Below are positions 1-8,284 of a stretch of 16,169 nucleotides of DNA, piece after piece. How positions within the stretch are numbered: the first letter of the stretch is position 1; each line of letters begins with the position of its first letter. Position numbers and translations under genes: made by a program. Source of the stretch: an uncultured Sulfurovum sp. GTDB taxonomy: Bacteria; Campylobacterota; Campylobacteria; Campylobacterales; Sulfurovaceae. Under the pieces are notes generated by a model that saw nothing but the letters and a program-made list of their open reading frames with translations, was not told the DNA's origin and searched no databases. The stretch spans positions 1 to 16,169 of the forward strand of contig CAMZNQ010000297.1 in assembly GCA_947313765.1 (NCBI GenBank). Reading direction: 5' to 3'.

Positions 1-1779
1 TCCATACGCACCCCATTTTTCATAAATCATAGCCGATGGCAATACAAGGTCAGATACTTTAGCTGAAATACCAGGGTAACCGTCAGAGGTAACAATAAAG
101 TTATCCATCTCTCTAGCTGCTTTAATCCAGTGAGAAGCAGAAGCAGAATCTTGGTATGCATTACATACATTTACCCATGCAAACTTAACAACACCATCTT
201 CAATATCTCTATGGATTTTCATGATATGTTGATTTCCAACAGGGTTAAGTGTTCCAGCAGGAATTCCCCATACTTTTTCAGTTTTGGCTCTATGTTTAGG
301 ATTTTTAACCATCATATCAGCAGGGAGTCTGTGACAGAATGTACCAACCTCTCTAGCTGTACCACAAGCTGATGGTTGTCCTGTTAAAGAGAATGCACCA
401 TTTCCAGGAAGAGCTTGTTTGTTTAGCATAAAGTGAACATTGTAGCTTAATGTATTTACCCAAGTACCTCTTGTGTGTTGGTTCATACCCATTGTCCAGA
501 AACTTACTACTTTTCTGCCTTTTTCAATGTAGAGTTCTGCTAATGCTTGTAGTTTTTTCTTGAATGACTCAATTGACTCGTTTGGATCACCTTTGGCAAT
601 TTTAGCTACATAATCAAGTGTATATGGCTCTAAAGATTTTTTGTAATCTTCAAAAGAGATATGCCAGTGTTTAAGTGTACCAGCAGTGTTTTTCATAAGG
701 TCACCCTCTTTGTAGCCAAATGGCTCTAGTGCAGGTGCTTCTTTAGCAGATACTTTTTTCTCCATCTCTTTTGAGATAGTTTCCATCTCTTTGGCTGTAT
801 ATTTACCATCTTTTAAAGATTTATCTCCAGCTCTTCTCATTCCGTAACCAATATTGGCAGGACCAGCTGTAAATACAAGATTTTCATTAACAAAATCCCA
901 ATCAATAATATCCTCTTTACCACCACCTTTTTTATCTCTAAAGACAATTTCACGTGCAATATAATTCCATAAAGCAAGGTCAGTATTTGGAGAGAAGATA
1001 ATGTTAATATCACCAATATCACAAGTTCTATGTGTATAGGTTTGAATATTGACAATTTTTACTTTGTCTGGATTAGAGAGTTTTCTATCGGAGACTCTTG
1101 ACCATAAAATTGGGTGCATCTCTGCCATGTTTGAACCCCAAGTTACAATAGTATCTGTAATCTCAATATCATCATAACATCCACTCGGCTCATCTATCCC
1201 AAATGTTTGATAGAATCCAACAACAGCAGAAGCCATACAGTGACGTGCATTAGGGTCAATAGCATTTGAACGGAATCCACCTTTCATCATCTTTTGAGCA
1301 GCGTACCCTTCCATAACAGTATATTGACCACTTGCAAATACAGCTACACCTTCAGGACCACTAGCTTTAAGTGCCTTTTTAGCATGTTTCTCCATCTCAT
1401 CAAATGCTCTTTGCCAACTTACAGGTTTAAATTTACCCTTTTTATCGAACTCTCCTTTGTCATTCATACGAAGCAGTGGTGTTTTAAGTCTATCAGCACC
1501 ATACATAATCTTAGCATTAAAGTAACCTTTAATACAGTTAAGTCCTCTGTTTACAGGAGCTGCAGGGTCACCCTTTACGGCTACAATTCTACCCTCTTTT
1601 GTCGCCAACATAATACCACAACCAGTACCACAGAAACGACAAGCTGCCTTGTCCCATCTCCAACCTTTTTCGGCAACTTGGGCTTGTGCCTCTGCCTCTT
1701 GTTGTACTGCAATGCCAACAGCACCTGCTGCAGCTACTGCTGCTGAACTCTTTAGAAATTCTCTTCTATTTAAAGCCAT
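1..1779 (-). CDS. napA: Periplasmic nitrate reductase catalytic subunit NapA (N-terminal 593 codons, cut by window edge)
   Basis: Large molybdoenzyme that reduces nitrate to nitrite in the periplasm using electrons from the Nap quinol/cytochrome chain. The frame is open from the ATG at 1779 to base 1, with no stop. Residues 5-10 (RREFLK) followed by an Ala-rich stretch form a Tat signal. Cys47, Cys50, Cys54 and Cys82 (C-x2-C-x3-C-x27-C) are the [4Fe-4S] ligands. Cys181 in [12 protein letters not shown] fits the molybdenum-coordinating Cys, and a [10 protein letters not shown] motif typical of bis-MGD enzymes follows. The family is about 920-950 residues, so roughly 350 C-terminal residues lie outside. 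An AGGAGG Shine-Dalgarno 7 nt before the ATG fixes the start. In Campylobacterota napA usually leads napAGHBFLD, which would continue left of the window. An FNR-type box upstream suggests anaerobic control. Formate dehydrogenase is a relative, but the N-terminus and motifs match NapA. Confidence 0.96.
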   Translation of the reverse strand, partial: MALNRREFLKSSAAVAAAGAVGIAVQQEAEAQAQVAEKGWRWDKAACRFCGTGCGIMLATKEGRIVAVKGDPAAPVNRGLNCIKGYFNAKIMYGADRLKTPLLRMNDKGEFDKKGKFKPVSWQRAFDEMEKHAKKALKASGPEGVAVFASGQYTVMEGYAAQKMMKGGFRSNAIDPNARHCMASAVVGFYQTFGIDEPSGCYDDIEITDTIVTWGSNMAEMHPILWSRVSDRKLSNPDKVKIVNIQTYTHRTCDIGDINIIFSPNTDLALWNYIAREIVFRDKKGGGKEDIIDWDFVNENLVFTAGPANIGYGMRRAGDKSLKDGKYTAKEMETISKEMEKKVSAKEAPALEPFGYKEGDLMKNTAGTLKHWHISFEDYKKSLEPYTLDYVAKIAKGDPNESIESFKKKLQALAELYIEKGRKVVSFWTMGMNQHTRGTWVNTLSYNVHFMLNKQALPGNGAFSLTGQPSACGTAREVGTFCHRLPADMMVKNPKHRAKTEKVWGIPAGTLNPVGNQHIMKIHRDIEDGVVKFAWVNVCNAYQDSASASHWIKAAREMDNFIVTSDGYPGISAKVSDLVLPSAMIYEKWGAYG

Positions 1780-1786
1780 TCTATTT

Positions 1787-1792
1787 CCTCCT
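1787..1792 (-). promoter_or_regulatory. Strong ribosome binding site of napA
   Basis: AGGAGG on the minus strand, 7 nt before the napA ATG. It is the most complete Shine-Dalgarno sequence I noticed in the window and decides the napA start. Confidence 0.85.
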
Positions 1793-1870
1793 AGATTTAA
1801 TTGTTATTTTAAATTTGTATTAATCATAAAAATTAGATATCTTATCATATTTTATTTCAAATAAAAATTC

Positions 1871-1876
1871 ATTATA
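1871..1876 (-). promoter_or_regulatory. Putative -10 element of the napA promoter
   Basis: A perfect TATAAT on the minus strand. No good -35 hexamer is present, as is common in Campylobacterota and in activator-dependent promoters. A start of transcription near 1864 would give a leader of about 85 nt and put the FNR-type box centre at about -58 to -61, close to the class I activator position. The start point is inferred, not measured. Confidence 0.5.
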
Positions 1877-1915
1877 ACATCAAATCAAGATTATCATAGT
1901 TGCAATAAAAAAAGA

Positions 1916-1929
1916 TTGATATAAATCAA
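1916..1929 (-). promoter_or_regulatory. FNR/CRP-family operator (TTGAT-N4-ATCAA) upstream of napA
   Basis: TTGATTTATATCAA on the minus strand is a perfect 5+4+5 inverted repeat matching the FNR consensus. It lies in the noncoding stretch between the small ORF ending at 1950 and napA, centred about 143 nt before the napA ATG. FNR/NNR-type regulators use this class of site to turn on nitrate respiration genes when oxygen is low or nitrogen oxides are present. Which Crp/Fnr protein binds here cannot be told from the sequence. Confidence 0.7.
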
Positions 1930-1949
1930 GATAATTTAGGTACTAATAA

Positions 1950-2096
1950 CTATTTAAAGAGAAATTTAAATAAATCTTTTAGAAAAGAGGAGGATTTATT
2001 CTCTTTTTTATTTTTTAACTCTTCCTCTTTATGGTTTAGTCCCTTAACATGCTCTTTTGCTTTTTTAAGCTCTTTTGCTTCAAAATTAATTTGCAT
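1950..2096 (-). CDS. Small 48-residue Lys-rich protein, translationally coupled to the OmpA/MotB-like gene
   Basis: I do not recognise this protein. It starts at ATG 2096 inside the end of the OmpA-like gene (11 nt overlap, different frame) and ends with TAG at 1950-1952. A GAGAGG sequence 7 nt before the ATG is a good ribosome binding site, embedded in the upstream gene, so reinitiation or direct loading is plausible. The product begins MQINFEAKELKKAKEH, is dominated by Lys and Glu with a helical, coiled-coil-like pattern over residues 5-34, and ends in SSSFLKDLFKFLFK. That tail could be an amphipathic membrane-binding helix with Phe/Leu on one face and Lys on the other. There is no signal peptide or full membrane span. 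Position and coupling suggest it serves the stator-like pair. It could still be a chance ORF, but the binding site and exact overlap argue otherwise. Confidence 0.55.
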   Translation of the reverse strand: MQINFEAKELKKAKEHVKGLNHKEEELKNKKENKSSSFLKDLFKFLFK

Positions 2097-3243
2097 CTAA
2101 AATCCTCTCTATCTCATACATAGCATCTTCATTTTTAAGTCTAAATTTAACCTCTATTCTTCTTGATGCCTCTTTATCTTCAACACCATTTACTTTAATA
2201 GAGTCTAGGTATGAACGACCACTAGCAACAAGCTTCTCTTTTATGTTATGTCTTTTAATGTAGTCTAGTGTTAAGAGATAGTGCATTACAGCAAATGCAC
2301 GTTTTTGAGATAGGTCAAGGTTATATAGATATGAGCCATCTGAATCTGTATGCCCCTCAATAATAATCTTATCAAGATGCTCTTTTATATTTGGATTTGA
2401 TATGAGTGTATCTGCATATTTAATAAAATTTTTTCTAAGTTCACTCTTTGCTTCATCTTTTAATTGAGCTGAACCTTTATCAAAAAGAATATTTGAAGCG
2501 AGACGTAGTGAACCACTCTTTTTGTCAATATTTATCTTATTGCCAAGTGATGATTTTAGCTCTGCTATAACTTTTAGTTTAATTCCTGTTAATGATTTTA
2601 TTTTTGCTTTTTGAGCTTGTAGTGTCTCTAGTAGTTTATCATATCTAGTCTCTTTACTATCTAGTGCTTGTGCAAGTTTAAGGAGTTTATCTTCATTTAG
2701 TTTTAAGCTCTCTTTCTGCTCTGTTAAACTATTTGAGAGTAGTAAAACTTTATTTTTATACTCATCTAATTTACTCTCTTTACTGTTTATCGTACTATTC
2801 TGTTCTTGGGTTAAGTTTTGTAATATAAGAATATGGTTGGAGTATTTATCTATTTTTGTATTTTGAGCCAATAGCAGTTGGTTCAACCTATTTATCTCAT
2901 CACTTCTTAGTTTTAGACTCTCTTTAGAGATAATTGAATCTCTATTAGTCGCCTCTAGTGATGACTCTCTTTTTGCTAAAAGGTTACGAAGTTTGCTAAT
3001 CTCATCATTTTTAACTGCAATATTTTGAGATAGGTCGATAAGGTCATCAGACTGTTCATCTAAAACCTCCTCTTGTTGATTTAATATACTCTCTTTATCT
3101 TTTAGAATATTTCTAAGTGTAGAGGATTTAACCATAATTGAACCAATAAGAAGAATAAAAACAAACAGAAGTCCAGACATTAGGTCAGCATAAGATATCC
3201 AAAAGTTGCTACTCTCTTGATTTTTACTATTGTGATTAAACAT
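2086..3243 (-). CDS. MotB/ZorB-like OmpA-family membrane protein with long coiled coil
   Basis: Predicted plug/anchor subunit of an ion-driven membrane motor or channel. Residues 14-37 form one transmembrane helix that opens with SYADLMSGLLFVFILL. Asp20 sits where MotB, TolR and ExbD carry the ion-binding Asp. Residues about 42-225 are a long heptad-like coiled coil rich in Lys, Glu, Ser and Leu. Residues about 247-368 are an OmpA-like peptidoglycan-binding domain: SNILFDKGSAQL, then GHTDSDG at 297-303, LSQKRAFAVMHYL and SRRIEV. At 385 residues it is longer than most MotB proteins because of the coil. Its ATG overlaps the stop of the MotA-like gene (TAATG, 1 nt), so the two are co-translated. 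No flagellar genes are near, so a flagellar MotB role is unlikely. The short N-terminal tail plus FW-x-SYADLM resembles ZorB of Zorya defence, but function is not established. Confidence 0.85.
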   Translation of the reverse strand: MFNHNSKNQESSNFWISYADLMSGLLFVFILLIGSIMVKSSTLRNILKDKESILNQQEEVLDEQSDDLIDLSQNIAVKNDEISKLRNLLAKRESSLEATNRDSIISKESLKLRSDEINRLNQLLLAQNTKIDKYSNHILILQNLTQEQNSTINSKESKLDEYKNKVLLLSNSLTEQKESLKLNEDKLLKLAQALDSKETRYDKLLETLQAQKAKIKSLTGIKLKVIAELKSSLGNKINIDKKSGSLRLASNILFDKGSAQLKDEAKSELRKNFIKYADTLISNPNIKEHLDKIIIEGHTDSDGSYLYNLDLSQKRAFAVMHYLLTLDYIKRHNIKEKLVASGRSYLDSIKVNGVEDKEASRRIEVKFRLKNEDAMYEIERILDAN

Positions 3244-4379
3244 TAGTGATTCTCAATTGTATTAGAAATCTGTTTATGGTATTTACTTATGGTATCTTGT
3301 AAAATAGCATTTTGTTGACTTGTACTATTTGCAAAATTTGCAAGTTTAATAATAATATCACTTAACTCCTTATCAATTTTAGTAAAACTAAGTGTTAGTG
3401 CATGTTCTAAAGAGGAGTCAAACTTATGAATACTATTTGCTAACTCTTTTGTAGTTCTATTGAACTCTTTAATATTCTTCTCTATATTTGCATTTGCCTC
3501 TAGTACCGATTTGGCAGAGTGAATTTTTGAAATGGTATCTTTTAAATCTGTTGAAACCATCTGCATATGATTTGTAACATTAGTAAAGTGTCTATTTGTC
3601 TCATTAATAATAGTTTTAAAATTTTCGAGATGTTTTTCATTTAGTATTTGGATAAAATCAAGATTAAACACCTCTTTAAATGCTTTAATCATATTTTTAT
3701 CTCTTAACTCATCTTGCATATGTTCATGACGGCTTAGTTCACTCTCTGACCATATATATGATTGATAAATATCTTGAAGTTCGTGTAAATCCATATCAAC
3801 TTTAGATAGACCTCTTTTCTCAAAAAATGTCCAAACAATAGAGAGAAAAATACCATATATAGATGCATAAAATGCTGTTCCTACTCCTGCAAGAAGTAGA
3901 GAGATATCACGGTCTAGTGCCTCTGTATTATTAGAAGAGAAGTCAGGCATTGAGAGTGCGATAGCTGTAAATGTTCCTAGAATACCTAGCATTGGAAAAA
4001 AAGATGGAGCAACGGATGCAAAGTTATCATTTCTAAATGTTTTGTAATAATCAGTTATAAAATCTGTAATATTGATAGTAGATTTTGTCTGATTAAAGAT
4101 AGTTAAAGAGTTATCTTTGATATGTTTTTGCAGAGATTTTTGTAGATTAATATACTCATTACGCATTCGACAAATAGCAACATTTGCATTGTGTTTAATA
4201 AAAAGCAAATAAGTAAAATATATAACAGATAGAATAATTAAAGATTCTATATTTACCTTTAATGGAATTTTATGTAGATAGCCTAATACAATTCCTGCAA
4301 AAAATATGGTTGGAAGCAGAGCTACTACAATGTAACTAAAAAAACATATAGCAGATGATGATTGGTTTTTGTTTGACAT
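3243..4379 (-). CDS. MotA/TolQ/ExbB/ZorA-like proton channel family protein with coiled-coil tail
   Basis: Predicted partner of the following OmpA-like protein. Four hydrophobic segments are visible at about residues 11-35, 46-63, 124-144 and 158-185. The last two carry the family core: FFPMLGILGTFTAIAL and LLAGVGTAFYASIYGIFLS, matching the GLLGT and TAF-G patterns of MotA/TolQ/ExbB. Residues about 215-378 are a long cytoplasmic helical, coiled-coil-like tail rich in Asn, Lys, Ile and Thr. Such a tail is uncommon in TolQ/ExbB but is a hallmark of ZorA. The length of 378 residues is well above TolQ (about 230). The start is ATG 4379 with an AAAGGG site just upstream. It lies 9 nt after mreC and overlaps the next gene by 1 nt. 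Proton versus sodium use, and a role in envelope, defence or gliding, cannot be decided from sequence. Confidence 0.82.
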   Translation of the reverse strand: MSNKNQSSSAICFFSYIVVALLPTIFFAGIVLGYLHKIPLKVNIESLIILSVIYFTYLLFIKHNANVAICRMRNEYINLQKSLQKHIKDNSLTIFNQTKSTINITDFITDYYKTFRNDNFASVAPSFFPMLGILGTFTAIALSMPDFSSNNTEALDRDISLLLAGVGTAFYASIYGIFLSIVWTFFEKRGLSKVDMDLHELQDIYQSYIWSESELSRHEHMQDELRDKNMIKAFKEVFNLDFIQILNEKHLENFKTIINETNRHFTNVTNHMQMVSTDLKDTISKIHSAKSVLEANANIEKNIKEFNRTTKELANSIHKFDSSLEHALTLSFTKIDKELSDIIIKLANFANSTSQQNAILQDTISKYHKQISNTIENH

Positions 4380-4388
4380 TTTTTCCCT

Positions 4389-5213
4389 TTATTTAACAGT
4401 TTGATTCTCATCTGAAGTTGTTGCTGAGATATTAATATCTATTGGTTTGTGTACAACTTTCTTAACTAAGTAGAAAAAATCTGGATGTAGTACATCAGCA
4501 TGAACCTTTATGATTGCAGTCTTGTATGTACTCTGTGTAATTACTTTAGTAACAATACCTACAGGAATATTGGGTAAAAAGATATTATCTAATCCAGATG
4601 TTACAACTTTATCTCCAATATTGATTTCTGACCATTTAGGAATAAAATTAATCTCCATATGTTTAGCATCAATTCCTTTTGCAATTCCAGGTCTTTTTTT
4701 CTCTCCGATAAATGTTGAAAATTGGCACTCTTGATTAGATAGTAAAATTCCTTTTAGTGGTTCATCGGTTTTTATAGCAATACCAGCTACAACATTTTTT
4801 TGAATAAGTCCAAAAATCTTATCCTCTTTTAGTTCATTACCTTTAGTTAGATATATTTGTGAAAAATCATTTAACTTTTTGTAAGATATGGTTTGAACTC
4901 TTAAGATATTTTCATGAAGATTAAATTTCTCTTCATTATATTTATGTAGTGCTTCTAGTTTTACAATTTTTATCTTCTGTTGATATAGATATTTTCTAAG
5001 TAGAAGATTTTCATCTTTTAACTTTTCTATAGATTCTGCTTGTTCTAAATATTTATCTTTAGAATCTTTAATACTATTAGCTATGTTTAGATAACTCTCT
5101 TTTATAGGTAATGTAGCTGTTGCAAATTTATCTTGAAAAGAGTCCTCTTTTCGCAAGAGGAATATTATGGTAATAATAAAGATAGATAGAAAAATAAATT
5201 TGCTATTCTTCAT
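4389..5213 (-). CDS. mreC: Rod shape-determining protein MreC
   Basis: Periplasmic scaffold of the rod complex that links MreB filaments to peptidoglycan synthases. I choose ATG 5213 (274 residues), which overlaps the mreB stop by 11 nt. A longer frame from TTG 5246 would put a polar 11-residue leader before a clean signal anchor. From the ATG, residues 5-20 are one transmembrane helix (KFIFLSIFIITIIFLL), residues about 40-98 are the dimerising coiled coil, and residues about 105-255 form the beta-barrel domain, with family signatures such as GLIQKNVVAGIAI and GDKVVTSGLDNIFLPNIPVGIVTKV. Directly behind mreB, as in most rod-shaped bacteria. mreD is not in the window. Confidence 0.93.
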   Translation of the reverse strand: MKNSKFIFLSIFIITIIFLLRKEDSFQDKFATATLPIKESYLNIANSIKDSKDKYLEQAESIEKLKDENLLLRKYLYQQKIKIVKLEALHKYNEEKFNLHENILRVQTISYKKLNDFSQIYLTKGNELKEDKIFGLIQKNVVAGIAIKTDEPLKGILLSNQECQFSTFIGEKKRPGIAKGIDAKHMEINFIPKWSEINIGDKVVTSGLDNIFLPNIPVGIVTKVITQSTYKTAIIKVHADVLHPDFFYLVKKVVHKPIDINISATTSDENQTVK

Positions 5214-6237
5214 ATACGGTTTGTTGTAATAGGTCAATCTCTTCAAGTGCTTTTCCTGTACCTTTTGCTACTGCTAGTAGTGGGTCTTCTGCTACATAAA
5301 CAGGAAGTTTAATAATATTTGATAGATATTTATCTAATCCTCTAATTAAAGCTCCACCACCTGTTAGGACAATACCATTTTCAACAATATCACCTGCTAA
5401 ATCAGGAGGAGTCTGTTCAAGTACAAGCTTAAGTGCTTCTCCAATCTCTTTTAGAGGCTCTTTTATGGCTTCTCTTATATGTTCAGATGTTATTTCAACA
5501 GATGTTAAAAGCCCTGTAACTTGGTCTCTACCTTTAACATTCATGCTAAGTTCTTCATCTAGTTGAATTGCTGTACCAATATTTATTTTCATCTCTTCTG
5601 AAACTCTATCTCCAATAAGAAGGTTGAAGTTTTTCTTCATATAGTCTATGATATATTTATCAATCTTATCTCCAGCTGTTCTAATAGATTTTGAGAGAAC
5701 TAATCCTCCTAAAGATATTACACCAATTTCAGTAGTTCCCCCACCAATATCTACAACAAGGTTTCCATTTGGCTCTTTTACTGGAATTCCTGAACCAATG
5801 GCTGCTGCCATAGGCTCTTCAATCAGATAAACTTCTCTAGCTCCAGCACTCATCGCAGACTCTTTAACTGCTTTTCTTTCAACTTGAGTTAATCCAAATG
5901 GAACACAGATAATAATTCTAGGAGAGAAGAGTCCTTTTCTATTGTGTACTTTTTCAATAAAGTAACGAATCATCATCTCTGTTGTATTGAAATCTGCAAT
6001 TACTCCATCTCTCATTGGTCTAATAGCTTTAATATTTCCAGGTGTTTTACCTACCATATCTTTCGCCTCTTGACCAACTGCTAAAATGTGTTCTCTTCCA
6101 TGTTTATCATATTGAATGGCAACTACTGATGGTTCATTAATACATATACCTCTTCCTTTGACTAGAACTAATGTATTTGCTGTTCCTAAATCTATTGCTA
6201 AATCATTTGAAAACATTCCTAAAAATCGTTTAAACAT
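5203..6237 (-). CDS. mreB: Rod shape-determining actin-like protein MreB
   Basis: Bacterial actin that forms membrane-bound filaments and guides lateral wall synthesis. The length is 344 residues, standard for the family. Nucleotide-binding motifs are intact: phosphate 1 AIDLGTANT (14-22), phosphate 2 VDIGGGTTE (162-170), and the adenosine motif LTGGGALIRGL (291-301). Glu140 in YLIEEPMAAAIG matches the catalytic Glu of actin-like ATPases. The N-terminal MFKRFLGMFS is a short amphipathic stretch, consistent with direct membrane binding. The gene lies 11 nt behind the clpX stop and overlaps mreC, so it is probably co-transcribed with both. Very confident. Confidence 0.98.
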   Translation of the reverse strand: MFKRFLGMFSNDLAIDLGTANTLVLVKGRGICINEPSVVAIQYDKHGREHILAVGQEAKDMVGKTPGNIKAIRPMRDGVIADFNTTEMMIRYFIEKVHNRKGLFSPRIIICVPFGLTQVERKAVKESAMSAGAREVYLIEEPMAAAIGSGIPVKEPNGNLVVDIGGGTTEIGVISLGGLVLSKSIRTAGDKIDKYIIDYMKKNFNLLIGDRVSEEMKINIGTAIQLDEELSMNVKGRDQVTGLLTSVEITSEHIREAIKEPLKEIGEALKLVLEQTPPDLAGDIVENGIVLTGGGALIRGLDKYLSNIIKLPVYVAEDPLLAVAKGTGKALEEIDLLQQTVYEE

Positions 6238-6248
6238 TTTTTATACCC

Positions 6249-7475
6249 CTATGCTGTTTTTGAATTATTTATATAAATTGGTTTTTCACCATTTTTTATT
6301 ACATTATCTGTAATAATAATTTCGTATCCTTCTAGTTCTGGAAGTTCATACATAATATCTAAGAGAGCCTCTTCCATAATAGAACGTAAACCTCTTGCTC
6401 CTGTTTTTCGTTTAATAGCTTTTTCTGCAATAGCCTCTAATGCACTCTGTTCAAATGTTAAAGTAGCATTATCAATCTCAAAAAGTTTTTTGTATTGTTT
6501 CATAATTGAATTTTTAGGTTCAGTTAAAATTCTTATCATATCTTCAAGTGTTATTGGTTCTAGTGTTGCTGTAATATGTAGTCGTCCTATTAGTTCTGGA
6601 ATAATACCAAAGTGAACTCAATCGTCTGACTCAATAAGATGCATTACATCTTCATTCTCTTTAGAGCTTCGTTTTTCCTGTCCAAAACCAAGTTGATTTG
6701 CACCCAATCGTCTTTGAATAATCTCTTCAACTCCGTCAAATGCCCCACCACAAATAAATAGTATGTTTGATGTATCTATCTGTAAAAAATCTTGATTTGG
6801 ATGTTTTCTCCCACCCTTTGGTGGAATATTTACTACTGAACCTTCAATAATTTTAAGAAGTGCTTGTTGGACACCCTCTCCTGAAACATCTCTTGTGATA
6901 GAACGATTTTCACTCATTCTAGCAATTTTATCCATCTCATCAATAAAGATTATTCCACGTTCTGCTTTTTTAATATCTCCATCAGCTGCTTGTAGTAGTT
7001 TTGTTAAAATATTTTCAACATCTTCTCCTACATAACCAGCTTCAGTTAAGTTAGTTGCATCAGAGATGGCAATTGGTACATCTAAAAATCTTGCAATTGT
7101 TTGAGCTAAGAGTGTTTTACCTGAACCTGTAGGTCCTATAAGTAAGATATTTGATTTTTCAATTGAGGTATCATTATCATGAGTATATTTAAATATTCTT
7201 TTATAGTGGTTATATACAGCTACAGAGAGTGTCTTTTTTGCCTGTTCTTGACCTATTACATAATCATTTAAGATATTATGTATCTCTTTTGGAATGAGTA
7301 GTGTTTGAGGTTGACTATCCTCTACCTCTATATCTTCTTCAAATTCATCTTCTCCAAAGAGAATTTGATGTGCTGAATCTATACAGTTAGAGCATATATA
7401 TACACCATTTCCTGCTATAAATGGGTTTGTTTTTTTCTCTGTAGTATTACAAAAACTACACTTTTTTCTAGCCAT
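6249..7475 (-). pseudogene. clpX: ATP-dependent Clp protease ATP-binding subunit ClpX, interrupted by an in-frame TGA at codon 286
   Basis: AAA+ unfoldase that feeds substrates to ClpP. The N-terminal part (codons 1-285) has the zinc-binding domain (Cys6, Cys9, Cys28, Cys31), Walker A GPTGSGKT (114-121), pore loop GYVGED (147-152), Walker B IIFIDE (175-180) and the ClpP-docking loop LGF (262-264). Codon 286, at bases 6618-6620, is TGA. Reading on in the same frame gives [20 protein letters not shown] and then the remaining C-terminal part, ending at 6249, 408 residues in total, which is normal length. Family members have Leu at the stop position (D-L-V/I-x-FG), so a single TTA to TGA change (base 6619, C for A on the plus strand) explains it. 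The arginine finger (Arg298) and sensor 2 (GARGLRS, 359-365) lie beyond the stop, so the 285-residue product should be inactive. It overlaps lpxA by 8 nt. A sequencing error is a serious alternative. Confidence 0.9.
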
Positions 7476-8259
7476 TACTATTTTTCCTTATATATGGAAT
7501 ACCACGTTTTGATTTTGTGATAAACTCTACTAAATTTTTTATAACTTTTGATTCACTATTTTCTAATAGCTTTTTAGCTCTCTCTTGAAGTGCTTGACCA
7601 CTCTCAAACAGTTCTCTGTAAGCTATCTTTAAAGTATCTATCTCATCTCTGCTTAGATGTCGTCTAAGACCTGTTATATTAAGCCCTCTAAGAACAGCTC
7701 TATTTCCCTCTGCTAAACAGTAAGGTGGTATATCTTGACTCAATGCAGATGCTCCAGCAATCATTGCAAAATCTCCAATATGGACAAATTGATGAACAGG
7801 TGTTAATCCACCAATTACAACATTGTCTCCTAACTCTACATGTCCTGCTAGATTGACTCCATTTGCCAAGATACAGTTATCTCCAAGAATAACATCATGA
7901 CCTATATGGACATATCCCATTAAAAGATTATTATTTCCAATTTTAGTAATACTTCCACCACCTTTTGTTCCAGGGTTAATTAGTGTAAATTCTCGAATTT
8001 TATTATTATCTCCAATAATAAGCTCAACCTCTTCTCCTGCAAACTTTAAATCTTGGGGGATAGAACCAACAACAGCATGAGAGAAGATATGATTTCCTCT
8101 TCCAATTGTTGTTTTACCTGATATGTTTGCATGGGCATCAATGGTTGTGTTATCGCCAATAGTAGCTTTAGAAGAGATGGTTACAAATGGAGCAATAGTT
8201 ACATTTTTACCTATTACTGCTCCCTCTTCTATGATTGCTGTTGAATGTATATTTGACAC
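7468..8259 (-). CDS. lpxA: UDP-N-acetylglucosamine acyltransferase LpxA
   Basis: First enzyme of lipid A synthesis; transfers a 3-hydroxyacyl chain from ACP to UDP-GlcNAc in the cytoplasm. The 263 residues show about ten left-handed beta-helix hexapeptide turns over residues 5-190, then a C-terminal helical domain ([21 protein letters not shown]). His121 in GYVHIGHD aligns with the catalytic His125 of E. coli; family signatures [11 protein letters not shown] and [15 protein letters not shown] are present. NPGTKGGG replaces the enterobacterial HRGTxxGGG, as I recall for epsilonproteobacterial LpxA. The start is GTG 8259, with AAGAAGG 6 nt upstream. It follows fabZ by 25 nt and overlaps clpX by 8 nt (ATGGCTAG). 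Confidence 0.95.
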   Translation of the reverse strand: MSNIHSTAIIEEGAVIGKNVTIAPFVTISSKATIGDNTTIDAHANISGKTTIGRGNHIFSHAVVGSIPQDLKFAGEEVELIIGDNNKIREFTLINPGTKGGGSITKIGNNNLLMGYVHIGHDVILGDNCILANGVNLAGHVELGDNVVIGGLTPVHQFVHIGDFAMIAGASALSQDIPPYCLAEGNRAVLRGLNITGLRRHLSRDEIDTLKIAYRELFESGQALQERAKKLLENSESKVIKNLVEFITKSKRGIPYIRKNSNG

Positions 8260-8284
8260 TAAAAACCTTCTTTAATTTATATTA

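Noticed and set aside
1294..1746. A 150-residue plus-strand ORF, with other plus-strand ORFs at 130-372 and 1649-1864
   Set aside because: They lie antisense within the well-supported napA coding sequence, have no family motifs and read as low-complexity Ser/Thr/Cys peptides.
2086..3243. A complete Zorya defence system
   Set aside because: Only ZorA/ZorB-like genes are present; no ZorC, ZorD helicase-nuclease or ZorE HNH gene flanks them. The neighbours are mreC and napA, so the pair is annotated only as stator-like.
5214..5246. Upstream TTG start for mreC
   Set aside because: It would add a polar 11-residue leader ahead of the signal anchor and deepen the overlap with mreB; the ATG at 5213 gives a normal MreC N-terminus.
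6618..6620. Selenocysteine or reassigned TGA in clpX
   Set aside because: Relatives have Leu at this site, not Cys. I see no convincing SECIS hairpin just downstream. uppP ends in TGA and no other gene here contains an in-frame TGA.
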